The position numbers were made by a program, and so were the translations under genes. 64,000 nt of DNA from Catonia carolina (lineage: Eukaryota > Arthropoda > Insecta > Hemiptera > Achilidae). The notes below the pieces were generated by a model that did not search any database, was not told the DNA's origin, and saw only the letters and a list, made by a program, of their open reading frames with translations. The stretch spans positions 62,412,501-62,476,500 of the forward strand of contig JAQMRL010000006.1 in assembly GCA_035578175.1 (NCBI GenBank). Direction: 5' to 3'. Shown here piece by piece: positions 30,976 through 41,876 of this stretch. Numbering within the stretch: position 1 is the first letter of the stretch; each line of letters starts with the position of its first letter.

Positions 30976-31828
30976 CGTACATCATTCATCCGTAAATCGT
31001 TTTCATTCATTCATTCACTTCTCATAACTAGATCTTACTCACACTGTATTTATCATACCACGATCATAATATAAATTGTACTATTTCGTGTCATTTCATT
31101 TTGTTTTATTTAAATCATGCCGAAATTGGCCGTTGGACCAGCTTCACTTCATGTCACACACAATTTACTATCATGAACAATTCATTTCATTCACTGGTTG
31201 TTAAGTTCTGTAAAGTTGTGAATGAAAAGAAAGTTTAAAGTAAAAAAAAGTTCTAAAAATATTGTTTGCGAACTATTGATGGAAAATTCGACAACCAATC
31301 TTTCCCACAGGTCGTTTTGAGAATATTTTCGCATTCGGTTTTTAATATTTATGTTCATATAGCGGAAATACTCACACATTTTACAAATGAAATCAAAAAA
31401 GATGTTTAATTAAATTTGTTATAAGACTCATAAAAATTATGCCAAAATATCTAATTATTCCAGAAAATTTGTGCATGCGGAAGCTTGGTTGACAGCACTG
31501 CTCGCCAGTGTTTCCTGGGTGTCACGAGGTCAGTGTTCCGTGTCATTCGTACTTCCTCTGTTCGTCCAATTTAATCAAATTTCTTTAAACAATCTTTGCA
31601 TTTGTAGGTTTGTTTTCTACATTTATTCTACAATTCAACGTACACAAATATTTTTTTGTCTGTTCTATTTATGGATGTTTTGCATACTTCACGTTACTCA
31701 GGATTAAAGGCAGATAATTATATCCGCATCCGTTACTATTGAGTAAATATGAAGAGAAAAATATGTCACAAAAGTTGCGTGGCTGAGTGTTCAAAAACAG
31801 TTTTATATCAAGGAAAACAAAATGTGTG
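30976..31828. other. No gene seen
   Basis: A GC-richer patch at 31470-31570 (with GGTGTCACGAGGTCAGTG) has a 78-codon open frame but no recognised motif. Confidence 0.4.
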
Positions 31829-32020
31829 CCGGCCGCATTGGCGCAGTTGGTAACGTGCTCACCTCTCATCATGCGGTCCTGGGTTTGAATCCTACTCAGG
31901 CATGGCATATTTTCATACGGTACAAAAATCATTTCATCCTACATTGCATAAAGTTCCACCCCAACGTCGTCCCTAATGACCGTTGCAGTTGATGTGACGT
32001 TAAATAAATAAAAAACAAAT
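31829..32020 (+). repeat. SINE family A, best full copy
   Basis: The head GGCCGCATTGGCGCAGTTGG carries box A. CTCATCATGCGGTCCTGGG and box B GGTTTGAATCC follow, then CATATTTTCATACGGTAC, CCCCAACGTCGTCCCTAATG and the tail GATGTGACGTTAAATAAATA. About 190 bp with a TAAA-type tail, as in LINE-dependent SINEs. Confidence 0.85.
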
Positions 32021-32699
32021 GTTCTGTATAAAATTTTAAATAAAATAAATAAATAATAAAATAAGATTAAATAAAATTGTAAAAATTATTAAGCTATCGA
32101 TTTATTCGGGGAAAACTTCGTAACTTTACGCCAAGACAATGTAAAACTTTAATAAATATTGTAACTTTTGTTTTAATATTCAAGCGTAACTGGTGAGTTA
32201 CTATTATTCCTCGTAAAAGAAAACTAAATGAAAAGTTCAATAAGTTATTTTTTCAATAGATGTAATTTATTTTTAATTATTTAATTCATATCTTCCTTAT
32301 TTGTTTTTAGTTTGAGTACACACATCTGTTCTTACAGAGTTAAATTACAAGACCTGCGCCACTTTATGAACGTTACAAAGCATAATAATTATAGCATTCA
32401 AAAACGTATTTAAATTTCAACCGATTTAAACTTGCTGAGCTGACTTCCATTATAATAATACTTCTTTTAGTAGATAAATACAATAATTTGTATTCAGTTG
32501 CAATACGTATTACTAATGTATTTTAAATTAGAAACTAAGGTTTATACATGACTATACGAAGTTTATATTACATCAAAATGTAATATTGATTTTGTTCTTG
32601 TTTGTTTCTAACAGATGATATGATTTCATAGTTTGCTGTTTCAAACATGCAATTTATGTACATAGCAATATAATACCAATAAACCATTGCATAAACTAC
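32021..32699. other. AT-rich stretch, no gene seen
   Basis: No feature recognised. Confidence 0.5.
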
Positions 32700-32960
32700 T
32701 TACTATATTTAATTAAATTTTTACTTTCTCTTACCATATATGAATAGTTATTTAGGGAACGTAAATATTGTTTCCACATCGATTTTTGAAATCGAGGTTT
32801 CACCGAAAATACACATGTATTTAGGCCCTTATACAAAAAACATGTTTTTAGCGGTTGGTCTGTGTGTAAACAAAATATCACAAGAACGGAATACGGTACG
32901 ATGTTGAAACTTGAAACTTAGGCCTAACTTACGTGTTCGGTTCTGGAGGAGCCACAGCCA
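32700..32960 (-). repeat. Family M, right-end part
   Basis: The minus strand ends in TATATGGTAAGAGAAAGT (about 32722-32739), with TCGATTTTTGAAATCGAGG, ACATGTTTTTAGCGGTTGG and a short GTGTGT remnant of the CA tract. It matches the last 250 bases of 21441-22443. The rest of the element is absent. Confidence 0.65.
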
Positions 32961-33473
32961 AATTTACGGAACAACATCTCAGTGCTCTTGAAATTTATTC
33001 AGAGAAACTTTTAAAGACTGTGTATATGATGTGTCTATGACAATCGCTTGTTATTGTTTTGAGCCATTTCAACCGATGACTGTTGAGGTCTCTTTTCAAT
33101 ATCTTTTAATATTTTTGTAAAGTAACTTAACTGTGTTTTTAAATTTTAACTTCATGTTTTCGTCTTTTTAGAATTTCTTTTTATATTGATTAACCAGGTT
33201 GTACGGGATTGTGAAAAGAGTCTCTTTTGGAACAGCGAAGCATTTTTATACTTTTAAAATTTAAATTAAACTAATTTATTTTAAAATAATTTTTTTAATT
33301 TTTATTAACCCTTTCAACACTAACGTCCGTAAAATAGGACGTCGATATATTTTACTTAGTTAAAACTTCCGGTTTATCGGACACCCTTAAGTTATGCATA
33401 AAGTGCCAACGTCCGGATAACCGAACTTTACACAAAAACTTTTAAACAAAAATTAATGGAATAATTTGTTTAA
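32961..33473. other. No gene; possible DNA-transposon end at 33307
   Basis: TTAACCCTTTCAACACTAAC at about 33305, followed by ACGTCCGTAAAATAGGACGTC (an 8-base dyad ACGTCC/GGACGT), resembles a piggyBac-type end beside a TTAA site. No partner end was found. The rest is plain AT-rich sequence. Confidence 0.25.
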
Positions 33474-33645
33474 CAACCACCTCCGTGGCGTAGTGACTGG
33501 TGCGCTAGCCTACAAAGGGAAGGTCCCGGGTTCGATTCCCGGCTAGGATCTGGAAATTTAACACGTTAAAAACATCGTTAAGGTACCAAAATCCACAGTA
33601 ATTTCTAATGGCCAAGCTGTCGATGCGACTTTAAGTAAACTAAAA
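33474..33645 (+). repeat. SINE family B, well-preserved copy
   Basis: AACCACCTCCGTGGCGTAGTG (box A), GGTCCCGGGTTCGATTCCC (box B), GGCTAGGATCTGGAAATTT, and a tail with GCTGTCGATGCGACTTTAAG. About 170 bp, matching 1006-1180 and the inverted copy at 48645-48795. Confidence 0.85.
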
Positions 33646-34409
33646 AAAATATTTTCAATATTTTTAGTGTTTGAACGATTGCTGTTTTTATGGACACAAT
33701 AACAATTAATTTTCAAAAGGAAATTTTATTTTTCTGTAACGTTAAAATTTTGGTCGGAAATATCAGGCTTACGCCTGAAAATTTTCGAAATAAGGACTGG
33801 CACTTGTTGTACACCCTTATTCAAATTAAATGGCACTTTACATCACGTTTTTAAATACAGTCTGGCGTATATATAAATGAATAGAATCCCAAAAAGCTGG
33901 AAAAAAATCATACTTGATAAGGGTTCCAGTCACAGGTAAGACTTCAATCGATATTAATCCGTCTTCCGGTGGTTCTTGTTATGTCGGTTAGTTTGGATCC
34001 GCAGAACAATAATTGTGTTACAAGTGCTGAGTAATCTCCAAGGAGAGCGATCAACGTCAGTTCTTCAACCATTCATCTTCCCTGCCCAATTACACCTAAG
34101 GAAGGAGTTGGCCTATGGATTCAAGTACGTGCTTGCTGAGAAGGATATTTAAGATTCGTAAAAAGCAGTATGATGGGTTCTTTCCAATCCCGAGAGCGAT
34201 AGTAATATCTGGATACGGTTCATATGCGGCTTATTATGAAGTGTGGGGTAGAATTAATTGTTGTTGGTTGTACGTGTGTCGGCTTGCTTGCATTTGCTCC
34301 ACTAGAGGGTAATTCAGTTTTTTGTGGTCCCATGGCTCTGCGCGGTGTCTACCCGTTTTCGCTCTGAATTGGTTTGTTGCATGGGACTATAAAGCCTTAT
34401 GTAAGACAT
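33646..34409. other. No gene identified; somewhat GC-richer at 33950-34400
   Basis: Contains a 65-codon open frame at 34115-34312 with no recognised motif, just upstream of an RTE-like relic. It may belong to that dead element or be unrelated unique DNA. Confidence 0.35.
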
Positions 34410-34507
34410 AACTGTCCAACATTGCCAACCTCTACTGGAAGGTAAATATAGAAAGAAGCTCTGTCCTCAGCTTCTTAACAACTATCGAGGTAAAATTAGA
34501 TACTACT
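34410..34507 (+). pseudogene. Short reverse transcriptase relic
   Basis: The plus-strand frame reads NIANLYWKVNIERSS and then TIEVKLDTTKGL. This follows the pattern NLYWNQ-x-AVR ... E-x-KKGVRQG seen in both RTE copies (about residues 395-424 of the copy at 35466-37595). It is cut off where a family M fragment begins. Confidence 0.4.
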
Positions 34508-34945
34508 AAGGGCCTCGACAGGAGAATTTTCATCAAAATCGGTTTAACGTAAGTAGTAGTTAATTTGGGCGAATTTTTAATTTTTTGTAATATTCTCAAA
34601 AATGGCTATTACGATTTTTTTTATAAATTTCCACACTTGCTATATTTTTTATGATCTATAAGATAGAATAAGCGCCATGTTTGCCGAAATTTTTAGAGAG
34701 GCTGTGCTCTTATGTTAAAAATGGTTGTTTGAAGATTGCGTCCTCAATATGCATTTTAGAGCATAAGTTCATAATTAAAATTGTAAAAAATTGACAAATC
34801 CACAACTCTTATTCAAGCGGTTTTTTTCTGCAACGCTTATTTTAGCAGCTGTTAGTGGCTTTGTATTTTTTTTCTCATGAAATCAACATAAAAACATTAC
34901 TTGCTTTCCTTCCCTAAACATATTGTGGAAAGGAAAGTAAAATAA
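34508..34945 (-). repeat. Family M, rearranged fragment
   Basis: Internal M blocks (TTTTCATCAAAATCGG; GAGGCTGTGCTCTTATG; GCATTTTAGAGCATAAG) run in minus orientation. An oppositely oriented right end with ACATTACTTGCTTTCC and the hairpin CTTTCCTTCC/GGAAAGGAAAG follows at 34914-34937. The mixed orientation shows an internal inversion or two abutting copies. Confidence 0.55.
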
Positions 34946-34961
34946 TATTTTTTAAACCCTA

Positions 34962-35310
34962 ATATATGTATACGTTGCAATGTGTTCAATTTAAAAACAA
35001 TTAGGAACCCAATAACCCATCTCATTTCACATCTCACACCCCACATCTCACTGAGATGAGGATGGTGTGTATGACGTGTAAATGAGGTGTAGTCTTGTAC
35101 ATACTCAGATCGACCATTCCTGACAGAGTATGGTAAATTGAACCCTAACCATCAAAGTACACCATAATAATTGTCTAGTATTCAAATCTGAATAAAAGTA
35201 ACTAACTACCATTACTAGAATATGAACCTCCGTCTTCAAAAATGAGCTGTCAAACAACTGAAGCGCGGCGATAACTTTATCACGGGACCGACCTGGTGTG
35301 TTCAAATAAG
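34962..35310 (-). repeat. SINE family C copy
   Basis: Body blocks match 26845-27165 (GTATGACGTGTAAATGAGG; CGACCATTCCTGACAGAGTA; the worn head near 35270-35300). There is a local CATCTCA duplication at 35018-35048. Confidence 0.75.
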
Positions 35311-35400
35311 AATAATTGGGAAGTTTTAAAAAAAATATAGTACAAGTCGAATAAAAATTTGTTATGTAGATAAATTAGAGTTTTTACCAAGGCAAAAAAG
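35311..35400. other. Flank of RTE insertion
   Basis: AT-rich unique sequence leading to the target-site duplication at 35401. Confidence 0.4.
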
Positions 35401-37584
35401 TAACATGATTTCTTCTTCTGAAAGTGCCATGCAGATTCCTGCGTAGGCGTCCATCCTCGCTCACATCATATTACTCTATCAATTGCAGCCTCCTGCAATG
35501 CCTGGAAGTCTCGTATCCCTGTCCACTGCCGTATGTTCCGTAGCCAGGATAACCTTCTTCTACCTCTTCCTCTTCCTCCTCCCTCTATTCTACCCTGAAG
35601 AATAAGCCGCTGGAAATGATAACGCTCCCCACGCAGTATGTGTCCAAGGTACCCAGTCTTTCGTGTTTTAATAGTCTCGAAAAGCTCACGATCCACCAAA
35701 CCAGCTCTTCTCAGGATGTCCTCGTTCGTCACATGATCAACCCACGACACTCTCATCATTCGTCGCAGGGTCCACATCTCAAAGGCCTCAAGTTTGCTGA
35801 TACTGTTTGTTTTCAACGTCCATGCCTCTACTCCGTACAAGAGAACGGACCAGACGTAACATTTTACCATCCTATATCTAAGACTGAGACTTAAGTTCTT
35901 GTCTCTCAAAAATTTCCCAAGTCTGAGGAATGTTGCTCGAGCTTGTTCGATTCTACATTTTATTTCATGATCTGGGTCCCATTCTTGGTTTATCATACAT
36001 CCCAAGTATTTAAATTGAGCGACCTGTTCAATGTTCTCTCCATTTATGGATATTCTTGTACCCGGAGTGCCGTTTCTACTGATGGCCATACATTTCGTTT
36101 TACGGATGTTAATTTTCAGACCCAAACCCTGACTCTTTTCATTGACCTTGTCTAATAGAGCTTGGAGATCATCCGCACTATCCGCCAATATCACGGTGTC
36201 ATCCGCATACCGAATATTGTTAATGGGAATTCCGTTCACTTTAATGCCCATGCTACTGTCGGAGATTGACTCGGCGAATGCTCTCTCCACATACAAGTTA
36301 AACAACATCGGAGACAAGATGCACCCCTGTCGGACACCCTTTTTTATTTCGAATTCCTCAGTTGTTCCCGCATCCTGAATTCGAACTGCCGCCCTTTGAT
36401 TCCAATATAAATTACCTATAAGCCTTATATCCTTCCCATCCAGCCCCAAATCCCCAAGATATGATATGAGGAGATCATGCTTTACATTATCAAACGCCTT
36501 TTCATAGTCGATGAAACACAAAAAGACGTCCTTTCTCTGATCCTGGCAATTTTGTACCAAAGTTTGGAGACTGAATATGGCTTCTCTCGTTCCAAAACCG
36601 CTCTTAAATCCAAATTGACTAGCACCACTTACTTCCTCACACCTCCTATAGAGTCTCGTGTGTAGAACTCGAAGAAAGAGTTTAAGAAAATGACTCATCA
36701 GGCTAATTAGACGATAGTCCTTACATGAGTTTGCGTTGTTTGATTTCGGAAGTGCGACAAACGTAGAGAGAAGCCAGTCCTCGGGAATATGTCCAGTGTC
36801 ATAAATGTTGTTAAAAAGTCGGACAATGATATCAAGGTTGTGTTCGCTAACTAAATGAAACGTCTCTGAGTACATATCATCAGGGCCCGGAGCTTTGCTA
36901 TTCTTCATTAACGCTATGGCATGTTTAATTTCACTCTTCAAAATACTTGGTCCCGACAGCGGCATCATTCCAGCTTCGGGGTTCTCTGGTCTGTCATCCT
37001 GGAAGAGATTAGTGGTGTATCTCCTCCACGTCAGTAACAATTCCTCGGTGTCCAATATTATTTTATTGTTTTCATCCTTAATGAAACTTATATTTCTTCT
37101 GTTATATACTCCAGCGATTTCCTTGACTTTTTTGTGGAGGTGGAAACTATCTCCTAACCTACTCAGATTCTCTGCCTCCAAACATCTGTCAGCCAACCAA
37201 CATTCTTTCGCCGTTCTTATTCCATTTCGGATTCTTCGTTGAAGATTTCTATATTCTATATAATTTCCTTCGATCTTACTCCTCCTTCGCTCCTCCATCA
37301 AATCAAGAATATCATCAGTCATCCATTTGCTTTTCATATGCCTTTCGGTGTTTCTGAGGAAAAGTTCATTTGTTTTCTTGAAAACTTCTTTGATTTCGAG
37401 CCAGTGCTTGCTCATATCGCCTGTATTGCTAACACCTTCCAATCCTTTATTAAGATGGTTTTTATATAATGATCTTCTTTCCTGATCTTTAAGTAATTCT
37501 GGCTTTAATATCTTTTTAGAGGCTCTTCCTTTGGGTATGGACAGGCGCAGCAGTATGTCGGCACGTAGCGGGATAACATGATTT
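35401..37584 (-). mobile_element. RTE-type LINE, 5'-truncated, with 11-bp TSD
   Basis: Minus-strand element of about 2.16 kb between direct repeats TAACATGATTT at 35401-35411 and 37574-37584. A further TAACATGATTT lies at 37590-37600. The 3' end is a short TTCTTCTTC run (AAG tail on the element strand) at about 35411-35419. The 5' truncation falls at 37573, just after the endonuclease SDH-x-P position. It carries one long open reading frame. Confidence 0.85.
35466..37573 (-). CDS. RTE-type reverse transcriptase, long open frame
   Basis: The open frame runs from 37595 to a TGA-adjacent stop at 35466. The first eight residues derive from flanking DNA, so the element part begins near PLRADILLRL (9-18), the strand after the endonuclease active site. 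Order: charged linker (60-165) with WMTDDILDLM (91-100) and FHLHKKVKEIAG (151-162), AAGPDD-type KAPGPDDMYSE (234-244), YRLISLMSHFLKLF (294-307), SQFGF (326-330), motif A LCFIDYEKAFDNV (359-371), KGVRQGCILSP (419-429), catalytic IRYADDTVIL (461-470), KYLG (529-532), LLYGVEAWTL (585-594), LEAFEMWTLRRMMRVSW (602-618) and GRGRRRLSWLRNIRQW (676-691). All RT catalytic Asp residues are present with no internal stop over 700 codons, so it is the youngest or least damaged LINE here. It lacks the endonuclease and its own 5' promoter, so autonomous movement is not expected. The last codons may be frameshifted relative to the ancestral end. Confidence 0.9.
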
Positions 37585-37600
37585 ACCCATAACATGATTT

Positions 37601-38309
37601 ACTCTACTGAAAAAGTAGCACTTTTAACATTTTTGTAATTTAACAATTACATTAATCAAACTTGTAGCCTAATGTAATATTTCAATTTAAACTAGCAATA
37701 ATTATTTCTAGCGTGTAATAAATTTTGTTGAAATTATATCTGTAACTATAAAATTTAATAGCAATTTCATAAGTAAGTTGCTTAAAAGATATGAAAATTT
37801 AAGAAAAATGTCAAAGCTTATCTAAAAAAAGTAACTAAAAGATTCTAAAGAGAAAAACTAAACGGAATCGTTCTCATTTGTTCCCATTTAATTTCGTTGA
37901 ACAATTTCCTTCCTCAACGTAAAAAAAGCTATTACTTCATTGCATATCCTTCGGGTGAAACAATGCCGTAGTAATTAAAATAGAGACCGTTTTCTAAACT
38001 GGGTTTTATAATTTTCAAAATTAATTAGCATTTTTTTTAAACCAAACGACAAGTTATATTTTTACCTTTTTTGGATGTAATTTTTTCTTTGATAAAGGAA
38101 CGAAATAAAGTAAATAATAATGCAGGCCAGGTATTCAATAAAAATGTGCGAAAAATATTTCAAGTTTAAATTCTTTTCGTACAAGAAATCTGTAAATCTT
38201 ATTTTTAAACTATTAAAATAAATAATTAAATTTATGAATATAAATAATTAAATCACCAAATTAATATAAATTTAATAGTTATATCTATTTTCTTATAATG
38301 ATGTTTAAT
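37601..38309. other. AT-rich stretch, no gene seen
   Basis: No feature recognised. Confidence 0.5.
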
Positions 38310-38590
38310 TTTTGTCTCGTAAAAGGCCATTCGGAACCACGTGGGATGATTTTAGATGTTTATGGAAGTTCTTTTTGCAGCCCAAATTCTCAGAATTCGT
38401 TCACTTAAGCTTTTCTTCTTTCTTCTGCCTACCCGGTGTGCAGGTTTTGGTATTCATGAAAGCTATTAAAGTCTGTAATTTTAGTTATCTAAACTTGGTT
38501 CGGTTCGTTAAGTTTTCTGAGTTTACTCCGGATTTCTCAATATTATTTCTGACTTCTGTAAACTTAATCCGATACCTTAGTTCTATTCAG
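38310..38590 (-). pseudogene. LINE family X, C-terminal relic
   Basis: The minus strand has GAAATCCGGAGTAAACTCAG, then GGCAGAAGAAAGAAGAAAAGC and GGGCTGCAAAAAGAACTTCC, in the same order as 4040-4260 (-) and 20385-20545 (+). The end adds ATCATCCCACGTGGTTCCG. The 128-codon frame on the opposite strand is a shadow. Confidence 0.55.
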
Positions 38591-39055
38591 AACATCACAA
38601 TTCAATGTCCTTATTCAGTGCACTCCCTCCCATACAGTACAAAATTACTTACAATAAATAATCTATTCTCTCAACTATTTCTAGCATATCACTTATAATG
38701 TTACAATATTTATACCATGAAAACTAAATTAATAAATATTTGTGTTTCTGAATTGAGACTTACGGGATCTATGTTTCTTGTGGTTTTTGTCAGAGTTATA
38801 ATTGTATTTTATTATGCAGTAACAAGTAAACTGATGAATGTCACAAGTGAATAATGAATCGAGACTATTTCAAAACGGCCGGACAACACTTTCCATTTAC
38901 AATTCACGTACTAAATGGCTACCTACAAAGAGGCTAACTCTTTTTATACCTGCTGTCAGATAGTTCCTTTAAACAATCAAGAACTTTGTAGCAAGATCCG
39001 GGAATCCCTATTTATGAGAGAAATTTCTCGCCTTGAGGTTGGCTAACCTGCGTGG
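38591..39055. other. No gene seen
   Basis: AT-rich flank of the mariner relic. No left terminal repeat was found here. Confidence 0.4.
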
Positions 39056-40306
39056 TGGAAGGCCAATCTCGTAATACACAGACTGCATTGTTGTTTGTCA
39101 TTTGTCGCGTTGTTTAATTTTTATTTACGTTTGGTGTTACTGCGTTTTGAAATGAATCAGATAATTGATGTTGCCGCCGATTTTGAAATACTTGGAGTGA
39201 TACGTTTTTCAAACCATAAAAACCGGTTAAAATTCATAGGTAATTGGTTGCTGTATACGGTGATAATGTATTGAATGAAAGAAACTTTTGAAAATTGTGT
39301 GAAAGATATAGAAATACAAGAGTTAATGTGGATGATGAAGAACGTTTGGGGAGGCCCTCAATAATCAACGAGGGCTTGTTGAAAAAGGTCGATGAGGAAA
39401 TAAAAAACAATCGTCGCGTGACATTATCGGAATTGGCCCTTAGTTTCCCTGATGTTTCAAGAACTGGTATTGGTCGAATTGTGCTTGACCATTTAGGTTT
39501 CAGAAAGGTCTGTGCGCGTTGGGTGCCGTACATGTTATCGGAACGTCGCAAACAAATCCAAAAGTGATCTGCGTTGGAATTTCTGATGCGCTACAAACAA
39601 AATGATGATAAATTCCTTAATTTAATAGTTACCAGGGATGAACGTGGATTTCTTATTACACGCCAGAAAGAAAACGGCAGTCATGTGAATTGCGTGATCT
39701 TCAGTCACCAACGAAACCGACAAAGAACAAGCCACTGCCGTTTCGAACGAAAAAGATGGCAACGGTCTTTTGGGATTGATTTGCTACACTGTAAATTGAC
39801 TTTATGCCACGCGGAACGACTATAAACTCAGAATATTACTGCGAAACTCTACGCAAGTTACGACCTGCCATTCAAAATAAGCGCCGTGGACGGGGGACCG
39901 AAGGCATCGTACTCTTGCACGATAATGCACGTCCACATATGGCAGGTAAGACGCTCAATTTACCAAGAAGATTTGGTTGGAAAATTTCAACGTACAGTCC
40001 AGATTTAGCGCCTTCAGATTTCCATTTGTTTGTAAAATTGAAAGAATTTTTGGGTAGTAAGCAATTCTCAGGTGACGATGAACTTAAAGATGCTGTGAAT
40101 GAATGGCTAAATGAACTGGCGGCAGAAGAATATGACAAGGGTATATTGAAGCTGGTAAATCGCTATGAAAAATGTCTTAATTCATAGCGCGACTATGTAG
40201 AGCATTAATGTAAGTTACGTACTTTATTCTGTATCACTTTGCTTTTACATATTTTTCTGAACAAATGTTTTACAACAAAACGGCTTTACTTTAGACATGA
40301 CCCTCG
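39056..40306 (+). mobile_element. mariner-family element, left end lost
   Basis: The right end TTTACTTTAGACATGACCCTCG (40285-40306), followed by TA, has the look of a mariner terminal repeat. No inverted partner is found on the left, so the element is 5'-truncated or rearranged. It contains one broken transposase gene. Confidence 0.75.
39247..40187 (+). pseudogene. mariner DD34D transposase, frameshifted
   Basis: Pieces in several frames, in order: VAVYGDNVLNERN (about 39247); then 39295-39567 with RYRNTRVNVDDEERLGRPS, the NRRVTLSELALSFPDVSR helix-turn-helix and CARWVPYMLSERRK; then 39574-39825 with ALEFLMRYKQNDDKFL and IVTRDERG (normally VTGDETW, first catalytic Asp); then a decayed stretch; then 39804-40187 with MPRGTTINSEYYCETLRKLR, VLLHDNARPH (second Asp), YSPDLAPSDFHLF (third Asp) and a normal C-terminus RYEKCLNS. 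The VLLHDN to APSD spacing fits DD34D mariner. At least one stop and two frame changes inactivate it. This is the transposase type also fused into vertebrate SETMAR, but no host fusion is seen here. Confidence 0.9.
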
Positions 40307-41196
40307 TAAAATATTTTATTAATCGCAATTCATTATACTGGTTCAATACACACCACATTATATGATATCAAATTTCTCATAATATATACAATCAATTTAT
40401 TCAACCATTTCTAGAATATCACTGTAGAATGTTAAAATATAGCGGTAGTACAGAAGTTTGTGGTTAAAATAATCGAGATAACTAAATTTAGATGTAATTC
40501 TGAAGCAAATTATTAAAGTTATTACAAAGTTTGTGGATTGTAATGTGGTCCAATTAAAATTCGTAAAATATCATTCACTACAATTAGTTGTATATCAATA
40601 TAGAAATTTATACGCCTGAGATGCAAATGGTGACAGTGGTCTAATTGATATTGTACAGATACCTATATAATTAGTCTAGGAACTAGTTGTAAGTGTAATA
40701 GTTCTGAAGGGACGAAACCACAGGGATAATATTAACCCTTAGTTGACCCTACTGTTGTCTCATGGGTTACTTGTAGAATTATATTCCAGTTAAATAGTAG
40801 CTATCTCAGAAATGTAGGTCCATAAGGAACAAGGAGCTGTTGTACCGAGAGATATAGTAAATTATATTAAATAATTCTCACACGAGAATTGGTAATTATA
40901 GCTGAAACATCAACGACGGCGCAATATTCATGGAAATGTAACATAATAAAACTTTCAATAATTGGTGGTTTAATATGCATAATTACTGAAGTAATACGTT
41001 ACAGAAAATTAAAAGTACATTTTCTTAAATTTAAGAAATTTCATTGAAATAAAAAATTACGTAATTTATATAAATATGTAGTAACAGCAGCTATTCAGGT
41101 GAAGTAGTTGAAAAACTTCACCTATTTTCTGGATAGTACCGAGATTTATCTCAGCATAATTTCTGCTCTAATAATTTTTTTCTGCCTATAACAGAC
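40307..41196. other. AT-rich stretch, no gene seen
   Basis: No feature recognised. Confidence 0.5.
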
Positions 41197-41580
41197 AAGT
41201 GGAGTGTCAAATTATTTACACTCAAACTGTTTGTTGCACGGCTAAAATAAATAGTTCTGTTTCTTATCACATGGCCAGCCATGTCTGAAGGCTGAATCAT
41301 TTAAGAACAGAAGAGGCAGAGGTATAAAAGACACTAATCAGAGTTATCTCCTCTGAAAATAATGAATTTCATTATACATCCAGACCTTGTGGTAAATGAA
41401 GTGAAGGTGTCATTTGAAGAGTGAAAAATATGTGCTTTTCAGAGGGCCCGGCATGCTGATAAGCATACTTTTCCATTCAGTAAGGAAGGCATGGTAAACC
41501 ACCCACTCCTCGTTTTACTTAATAAAACCCCTACAGGTTCAAACGAGCCTTTCGGCTGATGATCTAAACAACAACAATAG
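41197..41580 (+). repeat. Family R, full copy
   Basis: Runs from AAGTGGAGTGTCAAATTATT through ACACTCAAACTGTTTGTTGC, CTGTTTCTTATCACATGGCC, AGAAGAGGCAGAGGTATAAA, ATGAATTTCATTATACATCC and GCCCGGCATGCTGATAAGC to CTTTCGGCTGATGATCTAAA. About 385 bp. The core frame has a TGA early on and an indel. Confidence 0.85.
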
Positions 41581-41737
41581 TGTTTTGTTTATCAATAAAT
41601 GAAAAAGTGTCGTGTAAAACTGTACGTAAAATTATTTTATCTGCTTAAAGCGCCTTAAATAGCCCATTTTAATGGTCTTAATATATGTAATGAATGTCCG
41701 AGTGAAGAGTTAGACGGGTTGTCCCCTTCTCTTCTAG
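41581..41737. other. Unique spacer ending in splice-acceptor-like sequence
   Basis: GTCCCCTTCTCTTCTAG at 41721-41737 is a good polypyrimidine tract plus AG. The remainder is AT-rich. Confidence 0.35.
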
Positions 41738-41876
41738 CAAATAGCGGGTTGCCATGACAATGGAGATGTCATTGGGAAATATGCACGCCTACCTCTTCCC
41801 ACCCATCCGGAATAGTGATGAGTTCGTGGCAGGTAGACCACGCGACTGCACCAGCATGTACTACTATGACGTGTAC
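41738..41876 (+). CDS. Candidate host-gene exon (unidentified)
   Basis: After an acceptor-like CCCCTTCTCTTCTAG, a 16-base lead precedes ATG at 41754 (GGTTGCCATGACAATGG, a fair start context). The open frame encodes MTMEMSLGNMHAYLF, then PPIRNSDEFVAGRPRD and CTSMYYYDVY. Donor-like GTACGT/GTTAGT sequences lie at 41873-41882. Composition is about half GC in an AT-rich setting, and the amino-acid mix is ordinary for a protein, unlike the low-complexity ORFs nearby. No transposon motif is recognised and no product can be named. It could still be part of an unrecognised repeat. The reading beyond the donor (VSCFVFAVSHICF) looks intronic. Confidence 0.35.

Noticed and set aside
35616..37469. Plus-strand open frames within the RTE element
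   Set aside because: Shadows of the minus-strand RT frame. No motif of their own.
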